Assembly (NCBI RefSeq): GCF_900102965.1
Contig: NZ_FNGM01000024.1
Span: 1 to 64,000, forward strand
From: Paenibacillus jilunlii
Lineage (GTDB): Bacteria; Bacillota; Bacilli; Paenibacillales; Paenibacillaceae
DNA: 64,000 nt
Direction: 5' to 3'
Under the pieces are notes generated by a model. It saw only the letters and a list, made by a program, of their open reading frames with translations. It was not told the origin of the DNA and did not search any database. Within the stretch, counting starts at the first letter, position 1; every line of letters begins with the position of its first letter. The translations under genes and the position numbers were made by a program. Positions 19,701 to 28,800 of the stretch are shown one piece after another.

Positions 19701-21536
19701 AATAGCTTCCCCCTGTACATACAACTGTGCCAATTGCTGCAGAAGGGGTACACGATGCTGATCAGCTGCAGCCCTCATCTCTTGGACGATCCCCTGTACA
19801 TCAGGACAGGAAACGGGGATATTGGCGTTAGCATGTTCATGCCCCGGCCGCACATAGACTTGTTCCATGGAGCTCTTCTCTATTCCCGCCTGCTTAAGCG
19901 ACTGGAGCTTCTCAAGCAAATCCATCCGGTTTCTGAACACGATTGCCGCCTTATGCGCATAATGGTCCCGGCCGGTATTCGCCGTATAGCACAAGTTGTC
20001 CAGATCAATTGCCTCTGACTGATTGATGAATTGGTGATACTCAGAGACGAGCCTGCGCAGCACATCACTGTTCTTGGCCGATAACGCCATTATGTTCCAG
20101 CGGTCTGCGCTGCGCTTCCCTGCACGCTCAAGCGCCGCTGGCTCTTTGTACTGCTCCAGGATCATATGGCAATTGGTTCCACTTAATCCGAAGGAATTGA
20201 TCCCGCATCTTCGGGGATGGTCGCCGCTCTCCCAGGAACGCACCGCATCATTCACGTAAACCGGGGAATCATGGAAACTGATATTCGGGTTCGGGGACTG
20301 GAAATGTATCGTCGGCGGCAATGTCTCATGCTGCAATGCCAGAATACATTTCAGCAAGCCGGAAATCCCTGCCGCATGGTCCAAATGCCCGATATTCGTT
20401 TTAATGGAGCCAATCGCGCAAAACTGTTTTTTTCTCGTGTATCTGTCAAAAGCCCTTGTAATTCCGTCAATCTCAACAGGGTCGCCCAAGCGGGTTGCCG
20501 TCCCATGGGCCTCAATCAAAGAAATGGTCTCCGGATGAACATCCGCATCCTTCCATGCCCGGATAATCAGCTCCTCCTGTGCTTTGGAGTTAGGCGCGGT
20601 AATGCCAATCGATTGTCCATCCTGATTGATGGCACTTCCTTTGATGAGGGCATAAATATGGTCCCCATCCTGTATCGCCTGCTTGGCATCCTTCAGCAGA
20701 ACGACTCCCGCACCCTCCCCAAGGCCGGTTCCATCGGCATCCTGATCAAAGGTTCTCGTTCTGAACCCGGAGGAGACGATGCCAATACCGGTGCTGGATT
20801 TGTCAAAAGGCTGCAATTGTACCTTTACTCCCCCGGCAAATGCCATCCCGCACTCTCCGCGGCGAATGGACTGGCAGGCGAGATGAACGGCGACCAGCGA
20901 AGAGGAGCATGCCGTATCGACCAGCAGGCTGGGTCCGTGCACATCCAGCCAATAGGCCAAGCGTGCCGGGATAATCGATTTGATGTTGCCCGTCATCGCC
21001 AGATCAGCCAGCTCTGCGCTCTCCCCGCTGAGCAAATGCTTGTATTCTCCCCCGAAATCGCTGCTGTACCCTAAAAAAACACCGGTTGGGCTTCCACCCA
21101 GTCTGCCTTTCCCGTACCCGGCATCTTCCATTGCCTCCACACAGCATTGCAAAAAGAGGCGCTGATTGGGGTCCATCAGCTTCGCCTCCTTCGGTGAAAT
21201 GGAGAAGTATTCGCAATCGAACCCGTCAACCCGGTCCAAATAACCGCTTTCCGCATACTCCGCCTGGTCCTTTTGACAATCCTTTTTCAGCAATGCGGAC
21301 ATGACCTCTTCATAGTCCTGTTTGCGGGACACGGGGATCTGGCGGATTGAATCCCTGCCAAGCGTAATATTGGTCCAGTACTCCCTGGCGTTCCGAGCAT
21401 CAGGCAGCTTCCCTGCCAGCCCAATGACCGCAATGTCTTTGCGGAGAGCTTCCTCTGATTCAGCAGATTCACAGGAAAGGGGGAGCTCCTCTTCCAAATC
21501 GAGTTGAATCTGATTGAACAGAGGTTTATTTTTCAT
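16788..21536 (-). CDS. Trans-AT type polyketide synthase, KS-DH-KR-ACP
   Basis: A 1582-residue single extension module. The open frame extends to 21662, but the true start is ATG at 21536, with AGGA 8 bases upstream; the extra residues are rich in Arg/Lys/Cys, overlap the acyltransferase gene and have no family likeness. KS (about 30-460) has TACSSSL, HGTAT and NIGHL; DH (about 670-960) has EHKIVDYYVLPG and HPSMLD; KR (about 1170-1420) has TGGTGGLGL and YSSVSSLEGTPGQGDY; ACP has GGNSI near 1488; a helical acidic tail follows. There is no AT. It follows directly on the free-standing acyltransferase, overlapping it by 11 bases, as expected if that enzyme loads this module. In the DH, the usual Gly of HxxxG is Asp. 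KS, KR and carrier residues look functional. Confidence 0.95.
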   Translation of the reverse strand: MKNKPLFNQIQLDLEEELPLSCESAESEEALRKDIAVIGLAGKLPDARNAREYWTNITLGRDSIRQIPVSRKQDYEEVMSALLKKDCQKDQAEYAESGYLDRVDGFDCEYFSISPKEAKLMDPNQRLFLQCCVEAMEDAGYGKGRLGGSPTGVFLGYSSDFGGEYKHLLSGESAELADLAMTGNIKSIIPARLAYWLDVHGPSLLVDTACSSSLVAVHLACQSIRRGECGMAFAGGVKVQLQPFDKSSTGIGIVSSGFRTRTFDQDADGTGLGEGAGVVLLKDAKQAIQDGDHIYALIKGSAINQDGQSIGITAPNSKAQEELIIRAWKDADVHPETISLIEAHGTATRLGDPVEIDGITRAFDRYTRKKQFCAIGSIKTNIGHLDHAAGISGLLKCILALQHETLPPTIHFQSPNPNISFHDSPVYVNDAVRSWESGDHPRRCGINSFGLSGTNCHMILEQYKEPAALERAGKRSADRWNIMALSAKNSDVLRRLVSEYHQFINQSEAIDLDNLCYTANTGRDHYAHKAAIVFRNRMDLLEKLQSLKQAGIEKSSMEQVYVRPGHEHANANIPVSCPDVQGIVQEMRAAADQHRVPLLQQLAQLYVQGEAIPWQSLYAHGRYQLISLPAYPFQETRCWIEPKAYMTKTGPLVDQCLVRSNGVEVYEARFSCDTHWVVAEHKIVDYYVLPGTAYLEIVAQILKQTVSEQGGLMMENFMFLQPLQMKEHEEKSVHIVLTRQKSGIDVMITSLSGELPDEWVIHCKGKVSILHGEKPNRRVALPDILQESKRQSVAGYKPGAEAPVQTGPHWECMKEIYVEPDRIVAYFELPAPFAAEVHAYTMHPSMLDCAVNIPISQIRDGLFLPFTYKRIRFYGNMPNRFYSMLQMKNNQTAELQETASFDIVLFDEAGEVFAEIEEYSLKRVHIESSSSAPVLPGGLFHRLQWERQPLRELEQAEGNIPLTLVFAGQDPLSHRLLAALQERDMPFISVVMGECFNKKDDHHYRISGNQQDFDRLCGEIQTRGVQRILHCFSWNHASSLPGSDVEQEMNKGLFSLFYLTKSLVAHNIREKIELVLMADLAYQVTLNEPWLNPMHSAFYHLGKVVSSEYANLRCRCIDLDPETEVTALLAELDNLPDHYVTAYRKGERYGQRMMELPLSNPVPQELILSSSGCYLITGGTGGLGLTTAAHLAHKKPVNLVLVSRSGFPGEAEWEEILQKGEEHEVIRRIKILQQIKENGSTYTFYRADISRRTDLENVLQDVRSRFGSINGIVHAAGVAGDQFLFNREEQRFREVVESKIAGSIYLAELITEPLEFFVCYSSVSSLEGTPGQGDYVAANGFLDSFVYTLPANQNGITLNWAPWAEIGMAYDYGTFKQELIFNLLPTRVAMSAFDAALASGEKQVVIGTINKENAAKNFRSSFFYEGNNLLMNYVKPQLVVQANPPAQASAALAEGRTYNGSPQAIKELIRQLWVTLLESESIGLDDAFTSIGGNSIFAVYLLQELEKAFPGMLGISDIFTYPTINKMAEYVYSRMEQDQPSSSAKANPSQEDEDHDLDQILHRLANGELDIDEVERLLGEDE

Positions 21537-22803
21537 ACACAGTTTCCTTTTCGTCAAACATGAGCGCGGCAAAGTCATCAAAGAGATGTCTTTTTTTGGT
21601 TTCATCAAAAATTTGCGTGAAGCGTTCCCTCTGCTCTTCCAGCGGCACCTTTTTGGTAACAAAAACAGAACGGAGCATCTCGATTGCCTGTTTCATATCC
21701 TCGATAGACTCTTCGCTGCCTTCTTCCTCCAGCCGGTTGCTCAGTGCCTGCACCTTCCGGTAAGGCTCAATCACGCCCCGCTGGTACTCCGCCTCATCCC
21801 AGTTCTGATTTCGTGTACACACCGCGATAGCTAAAGAGCGCGACACCAGAGTAGGGCGTTTTTCGGCGATTTGCTCATCGATGATTGCCATAATCTCCTG
21901 GTAATGCTCCTCATAAGAAAAGGCGCGCACATGCGAGAAATCACGTTTGATCAGATTGGTCAAAGCCGATTTCGGACCCAGCTCGATAAAGGTGTTCACG
22001 CCTTGGCGCAGCAAATAATCAATCGTTTCCTTCCATCTCACTGCGCTGACCATTTGCATGCTGAGCCGGGTACGAATTCCTTCGGTATCGGAATAGGGCT
22101 TCGCATCCACATTGGACAGAACCGGCCAATTGATGGCGGACATATCCGTAGCGGCCAGGACACGCTGGAATATTTGATTGCTGATTTCAAGATAAGGCGT
22201 ATGGAAAGGAGCGGAAACCTGGAGCGGAATGCTGATTGCCCCGATCTTCGCCAGATTTTCCGCTGCCTGCGTGACCAGCGCCTTGGACCCGGAAATCACC
22301 ACTTGATTCGAGGAATTGTAATTAGCCACCACGATTTTATCATCGTCATTCGAAAGCCTTGCACACTCCTCCTCCACCAGGAGCGGATGCAGGCCGTTAA
22401 TGGCAGCCATCCCCCCCTGCCCGTCTGTTGTAGCCTGCTGCATCAGGGACGCTCTCTCCATTACCAGGCGCAGGGCATCTTCATACGTAAACACACCTGC
22501 GCAGGTAAGTGCCGTAATCTCCCCTAAGCTGTGGCCGGCCATAAAGGACGGGAAAAACTTTTTTTCTTTCCAGATCGATTGAAAAATCGCATAGCTGTAG
22601 GCAAAGATCGCCGGTTGGGCAAATTCAGTCCGCGTTAATTTATCCAGATTCCCCTCATTGATGACAGCAAGCAGATCATAGCCCAGGATATCGTTGGTTC
22701 TGCTAAAAATCTCCCTTGCCTCAGCAGAGCTTTCATACAGAGATTTGCCCATCATATTGTACTGGCTTCCTTGACCCGGAAACAGCAAAGCAATTTTTAT
22801 CAT
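21526..22803 (-). CDS. Free-standing malonyl-CoA:ACP acyltransferase (trans-AT)
   Basis: A 425-residue enzyme that should transfer malonyl from CoA to the carrier domains of the AT-less modules around it. It has the FabD-type start FPGQGSQ (about 8-14), the nucleophile motif GHSLGE (about 89-94), and the catalytic His in APFHTPYLE (about 200). The Phe just before that His is typical of malonyl-selective enzymes. An extension of about 110 residues after the AT fold contains AVCTRNQNWDEAEYQ and is mostly charged and helical; I recall similar tails in Bacillus and Paenibacillus acyltransferases of such clusters, role unknown. The start ATG has GGAGG 8 bases upstream. It lies 71 bases after the preceding synthase and overlaps the next by 11 bases, marking the border between the two module lineages. 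Confidence 0.95.
   Translation of the reverse strand: MIKIALLFPGQGSQYNMMGKSLYESSAEAREIFSRTNDILGYDLLAVINEGNLDKLTRTEFAQPAIFAYSYAIFQSIWKEKKFFPSFMAGHSLGEITALTCAGVFTYEDALRLVMERASLMQQATTDGQGGMAAINGLHPLLVEEECARLSNDDDKIVVANYNSSNQVVISGSKALVTQAAENLAKIGAISIPLQVSAPFHTPYLEISNQIFQRVLAATDMSAINWPVLSNVDAKPYSDTEGIRTRLSMQMVSAVRWKETIDYLLRQGVNTFIELGPKSALTNLIKRDFSHVRAFSYEEHYQEIMAIIDEQIAEKRPTLVSRSLAIAVCTRNQNWDEAEYQRGVIEPYRKVQALSNRLEEEGSEESIEDMKQAIEMLRSVFVTKKVPLEEQRERFTQIFDETKKRHLFDDFAALMFDEKETVYEK
21545..21548 (-). promoter_or_regulatory. Ribosome binding site deciding the start at 21536
   Basis: AGGA on the minus strand (in GAAAAGGAAAC) sits 8 bases before the ATG at 21536, inside the last codons of the acyltransferase gene. 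It supports the internal start over the longer open frame that begins at 21662. Confidence 0.65.
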
Positions 22804-22874
22804 ATGTGTATCCTCCCTTTATTTACCTTCGTGCGGTCTATCGTCAGGCTGGAAACTCCGCGGATAGCCCGGCC

Positions 22875-25800
22875 TCATGGAATGTAGAGCCGACTCGCTA
22901 ACTGATTGGCTAATTGTGTGAAGCCTTGAACCATTTTGCTTAACGCTGCCGCTTTCCATAACAGTCCGTCATAATCAAGCTGAACGATAATTTTCTCCCG
23001 TCGGCTGATCTCCCATGTCCAGAGCGCATTAAACGGGAAGGACAAGCCGGCGGCCGCAGAAGAGGTCAGCGGGAACAGCAGGAACAGGTTTTTCTCGTCC
23101 TTTTCCTCAATCCGGGTACCCTCTGCCGGGGAACGTTGACTCTGAATATCACTGACCATGTCCTTGATCTTTATAAAAAGCGAATCAAAGTCTTCCAGCT
23201 CGGAAAAATCAATGCACGCCTGGTGTACTCCGTTGTTACCATCCAGAAGAGTGATTTCGATCATTTCTTCGCGGGAGATCTGATTCAGTACATAAAACAG
23301 AAGCGACAGGATGACCTCTTCCGTCCTCATCCCGTGGGAATCGGCGATATGGACAAGACTCTGTGCCGCAGCCGGTTCTAATTCCAGCCTCAGCTTCATC
23401 TGCTCATTCCTGTCGATCGCCGTCAGATAGTATCCGGAAGGCATTGTTACTCCCTTTATCCATAAGGAAGCCTCTGGAGTAATCTTCTTTTCAATGAAGC
23501 CTGCCAAGCGTTCAACAGTAGGATGTGAAAAAATATCAGCTACTTGGAGCGGTACGCCAAAGGCTTCCCTCAATTGTTCCTGCAGCAAAACCACGGTGAT
23601 GGAGGTACCGCCAAGGTCGAAATAAGAATCTGTGATACTGATGGTTTCTTTGTGCAGCAGCTTCATCCAAATGGAGCTGATCTGCTTCTCTACCTCCGAC
23701 ACCGGCTCCTTATACGCCTTCTCGGACACCAGGAGTTTTTGCTGCATCGTCCGCAGTTTTTTCTTATCGGTTTTCTGATTGGCACTCAGCGGGATTTGAT
23801 CAATGATGAAAAATTGCACCGGGATCATGTAGGACGGCAGTCTTTCCAGCAAATAACTTTTCAGCTCATCGATATTGACCGCTTCCGGTCCTGAGAGAAC
23901 CATGTAGCTGGTTATAGATTTCTTATCGCCAGACTCCGGTTCTTCCTCATTCGGCAAGCTGGATTCGACCACCACCACATTGTCTTTGATCCCCGGATAA
24001 GTCGCAATGACTGCTTGGATCTCGGACAGTTCAATGCGAAAACCTCTGATCTTCACTTGGTCATCCATTCTGCCTTCGCATTGGAGTGTGCCATCCGGCA
24101 AAAAGCGTGCGATGTCGCCTGTCCTGTACATCTTGGGGTACAACGTGCTGAAAGGATTGTCGACAAAGTTCTGCTCCGTCAACTGCTGATGGTTGACATA
24201 CCCGTCTGCAACCCCGGCCCCGCCGATATACATCTCTCCGTAGACTCCCAATGGCACCGGGTTATGGTTCTGATCCAGGATGTAAATTTGTGTATTATCA
24301 ATCGGCTTTCCGATCAGGATCTGCCCGGCATTGGTGATCTCGGCTACGGTTGACCAGATCGTTGTTTCGGTAGGCCCGTACATGTTCCACAGCGAGCCTA
24401 CTTTGGGAAGCAGCTCCCGGGCTACATCCAGCGGCAGGCTTTCCCCTCCGCATAACGCCTTCAGCCGGCTGCTGCCGGAATACCCGGACAGCAGCAGCAT
24501 CTTCCACGTGGCCGGTGTTGCCTGCATCACCGTAATTCCGTGTGCTTCGAGCAGCTGCCCCAAGACTCTGCCATCTGCCGCTTCCCGGTTTGTCGCAAGG
24601 ACAACGAGTGCTCCTGTGACCAGCGGCAGGAATAATTCCAGACCGAAAATATCAAACGAGAGAGTGGTCACAGATAGAAGCTTATCCTCCGCCGTCATCC
24701 CAGGCTTTTTGGCCATGGAGAGCAGGAAGTTCGTCAATGCACGGTGCGGGATCTTCACCCCCTTCGGTTTGCCGGTGGAACCGGAAGTAAAGATCATATA
24801 GGCCGTTTGTGAAGCCTCCACCCCGTTGCCCGGATTGGCTGATGACTCCTGTGAAATGGCCTCCCGCTCCCGGTCCAGCAGGATCATTCTCCGGCATTCC
24901 AGCTTCGCCTGCCCTGTTAAGCCGCTGCTGGACAGCATGACCGCCAGCCCGGCCTCCTCTTGGATTTGGAGAATCCGCCGGATTGGGATGCTTGGGTCAA
25001 CCGGCACGTAGCAGCCCCCCGCCTTCAGCACAGCGAGGATGGCGACAGCCGCATCCGGAGAGCGCTCCAGGTATATTCCCACCGGCGTTCCCCGGGTTAC
25101 GCCGTTCTTTTGCAAATAATGAGCCAACTGATTTACAGCATGATTAAATTCCGCATAGCTCACTCTGGTTAACCCTGCGGCAACGGCAACCTTCTCCGGA
25201 TGCTCCTCTGCCTGCCGCTCGAATAACGAAACGATATTTTGCCCAGGCTCCACGATGCTGTGTGTCTGATTGAAGCCAAACAGGATCTGCTGCTTCTCCA
25301 TATCTGTTATCATCGCAATTTCGGTCAACGGTCTGGCAGGCCCGTTCAGAACCTGCTGCATAAGCTGTTCAAAAAAACCGGCAAACCGCTGCATCGTTTC
25401 CCGGGACAGCCGTGTGGTGCTGTACTCAATTTCGCAGCCGATTTGCGGTCCTTCTTCCCAAGCAGTAAATCTTATCGTGAACATCGCTGTCTTGTGTTTG
25501 TACAAAGAGGTGATCTCCCGTACGCCGCCGATTTGATTGGTCTTGTCGTATACCTCCCGGTAGCTGAACATCGTTTCAAACAAAGGATTACGGCTCAAGT
25601 CCCGTTCCATGTCCAGGCTGCCTATCAGCTCTTCGAATGGATACTCCTGATGATCCAGAGCGGAGGATAGCGTCTGCTTGACCTCTTGCAGGAATTCTGC
25701 AAAAGAAGCCTGGGCTCCCATGGACAGCTTCAACGCAACCGTGTCTACAAACGGGCCGATGACATGTTCCAGATCCGTATGCTTTCTGCCGGATACCGGG

Positions 25801-28800
25801 GTACCGATGATGACCGTCTCCTGCTGGCAGATCTTAAAAAGAACCACTGCATAAAGCGCCAGCAGCCCCATATTTAAGGTCACGCCCTCTGTTTTCAACA
25901 TTTGCTTAAACCCTCTGCTTGTGTAGGCATCCACATCAAACCGGATAAAGTCGCCTTCATAGCTTTGTATGAGAGGCGGCTTGAAATCGAGCGGCAGCTG
26001 CAGCTTCGTTTCGTAGGCCCCATCCGCAAATTGATCCAGCCAATATTGCTGCTGGCTTACGAACGCCGGACTGTCTTTCATTCCGGATTGCCATGCTGCG
26101 TAGTCCTTATATTGCAAAGGCAATACGGCCAATTCCCGGCCCTCATACAAAGCAAGGAAATCCTGGATCAGCAACCGGTATGACATCTCATCCGATACGA
26201 GATGATGCATGTCGATCAGCAAAATACGCTTGTCCCGCAAATAGCCTACACGCAGCAGCGGAGCCTTCTCCAATTCAAACGGACGAATAAACCCTGCGAT
26301 TACCTCATCCATGCCGGCTTCGCGAGCGTCCAGCTCTTCGATGGAGAACTCAACACTCTGATGAACCGTTTGAACCACTTCTTCTCCGGCAAAGCCGAAG
26401 GAGGTGCGAAGGATTTCATGCCGCTGCAGGATCTTCTGGAAGATTTGCCGGAGCAGGCCAATATCGATTTCGCTTTCCAGCTGATAGATTCCCGGATTGT
26501 TGTATACCGTCGTCATAGAATGCATCTTTTGCAAAAAATACACACGTTTCTGTACGGAGGTCAGCGGATAATAATCTTTAGGCGCAGCAGGCCTGACTCC
26601 GTTCGGCACAATTGGCGTTATTTGCTCCATATAGCTGCTGAGGCCAGCCACCGTGGGGTGGTTGATAAAATATGCCATAGGGATACGCTCATTCCATTGC
26701 TTTTGGACCCTCGCCAGAATCGAGAGGGCCATGAGCGAATCTCCTCCCAATTCAAACAGGCTGTCATCCATCCCGACCGGCTGCACCCCGAACTGCGCTT
26801 CCCACAGCTGGGCGATCTCCCGCTCCCGCTCATTTCGCGGAGGGACATACTCCGTTGTCAAGCTGGGCCGTCCAAATTTCCCCGTATCAGGCTGCTGATG
26901 AGGAATGTTCTCCGCTCCCTCAAAATCAAGAGGAGAACCGGCCTGCTCATGTAACTGGACCCTCTCGTTCATCTCAAAGGCAGAAATGATTACCTGAGGC
27001 ACAGCAAGATTCCCAATCCGTGAAAAAATCTGCACGCCTTCTCCTTCCGTGATCGTACCCTCAAGTTCCAACCCGGTCAGTTCCTTATGCAAGGCTTCAA
27101 TCCTTCTCGACATCCCGGTCCCTCTCCAACGCTCCCAATTGACTGACAAGACAGGAAAAGCGGAATTTTGCACATGGGCATAGAAGGCAAAAGAGTCAAG
27201 GAATGCATTGGCCGCACAATATCCCGCTTGCCCAATTGCCGGAAGATATGAGCTCAGGGAGGAGCATAAAATGAAAAAGTCGAGCGGTTTCCCCCGCAGA
27301 GCCTCATACAACCAAAGCGTTCCGTCTACCTTAGCCGCCAGCATATTTTTGGAGCTCTCCCGTGTGGAGCGTTGTATGAGTTCACCATCTGCAACGCCGG
27401 CAGCATGGATAACCCCTGTCAGCCCTCCCACCGTATGCTCAACCTGTGTGAGCAATGCCTGAACTTCAGCCGGATTACTAATATCAGCCTGCAGAATATG
27501 AATAGTGCCTCCTGAGTTTTCTATTTCCGTTAGCCGGTGAATCTCTTCTGCAAAATGGGGGGCGCTCCATTCTGCCCACTCTTCTTTTGGAGGAAATGGC
27601 GTTCGTCCTACTAAAATCAATTCCACCCCGGCTTGCCGTGCCAAAAATCCGGCAACAGCAAGGCCAATACCGCCAAGCCCGCCTGTAATGAGGTACTTTC
27701 CGTCAGGCTGTATCTTCATGGCATGCTGAGTATCCAATGTGACGGCATTACAGGTTGGCACCCAAAAACTGTTGTTTCTGACAGCCACAACTCCCTCCCA
27801 CTTCGCCGCTGCAAGCTGAGGGACCAATGAATCGATGATGTTGTCCAAACGGGAGTCATCCGGCAGCAGATCCATGTCAAAAAAGCTGCAGCGCAGCGTT
27901 GGATACTCAAGCGGAATGACCTTCACAGGTCCCAGCATGGTTGCCTTATGCGGAAATGTTCCGTCACCCCCCATCACTTCACAGACACCGTTGGAGATCA
28001 CTTTCAGTTCAAGCGGATGCCCGCTGAGCTGCTGTCCGCACGCTTTGGCAATCGCAAGCAAGCTATAGTAGCCATCGTCCAGACCCGCATCCGGGACCAG
28101 AGCATGAACTTCCTTCTGATCAAACGATAAACTCCATAAATGAATCATTTCATCCGGGATAAACGAAGCGGCGTGCAGTTCCTGAAACAGCCATTCGTAA
28201 TCCTCATCCCGGGCGGGATTGATCACAAGCTCGTCCGCACTACATTTGGCACGCTGCTCCCCCTTGTATACCGTAACGCATCCTTTGCTGACAGCTTTCC
28301 ACTTATCGGTAAGCTTATGACCTGCCGAACTGTGGTCACCAAAAATAAGCCTGCGCCTCTCAGGCTTGGCTTGAGATGGGGTGGCTTGATTGACCGGCGT
28401 GAGCCGTTTCCAGGAAGGTACATAGTACCATTCCTCTATGTTTTTCCGGGTCATGCGATAGGACTGACTGCCTGCCCGGCCTGGAAAAGAGGGCTCCTCC
28501 AGCCAGAATTTCTTCCGCATGAACGCATATGTGGGCAACGGTATGCGTCTGCCCTGCGGGCTGAATGTGTTCCAATCCGCGGAATAGCCATATTGCCACA
28601 GCTTGCCGATCCGGTCATACAAATGCTGCTGCTCTGAAACCTTGCTGGAGCCAATCGGAATGAGATTGAGTACCTGCACCTTGGGATCCTGACCAAACGT
28701 TCGTTTGACCAAGGCGCTTAGATCATGCCCCGGGCCAATCTCAATAAAGAGGGTGCGTTTGTCAGCCAAATGCTGGATTGCTTTCACAAATGAAACCTTT

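Noticed and set aside
21537..21662. N-terminal extension of the 16788-21536 synthase
   Set aside because: It overlaps the acyltransferase gene and is Arg/Lys/Cys rich; a ribosome site supports the start at 21536.
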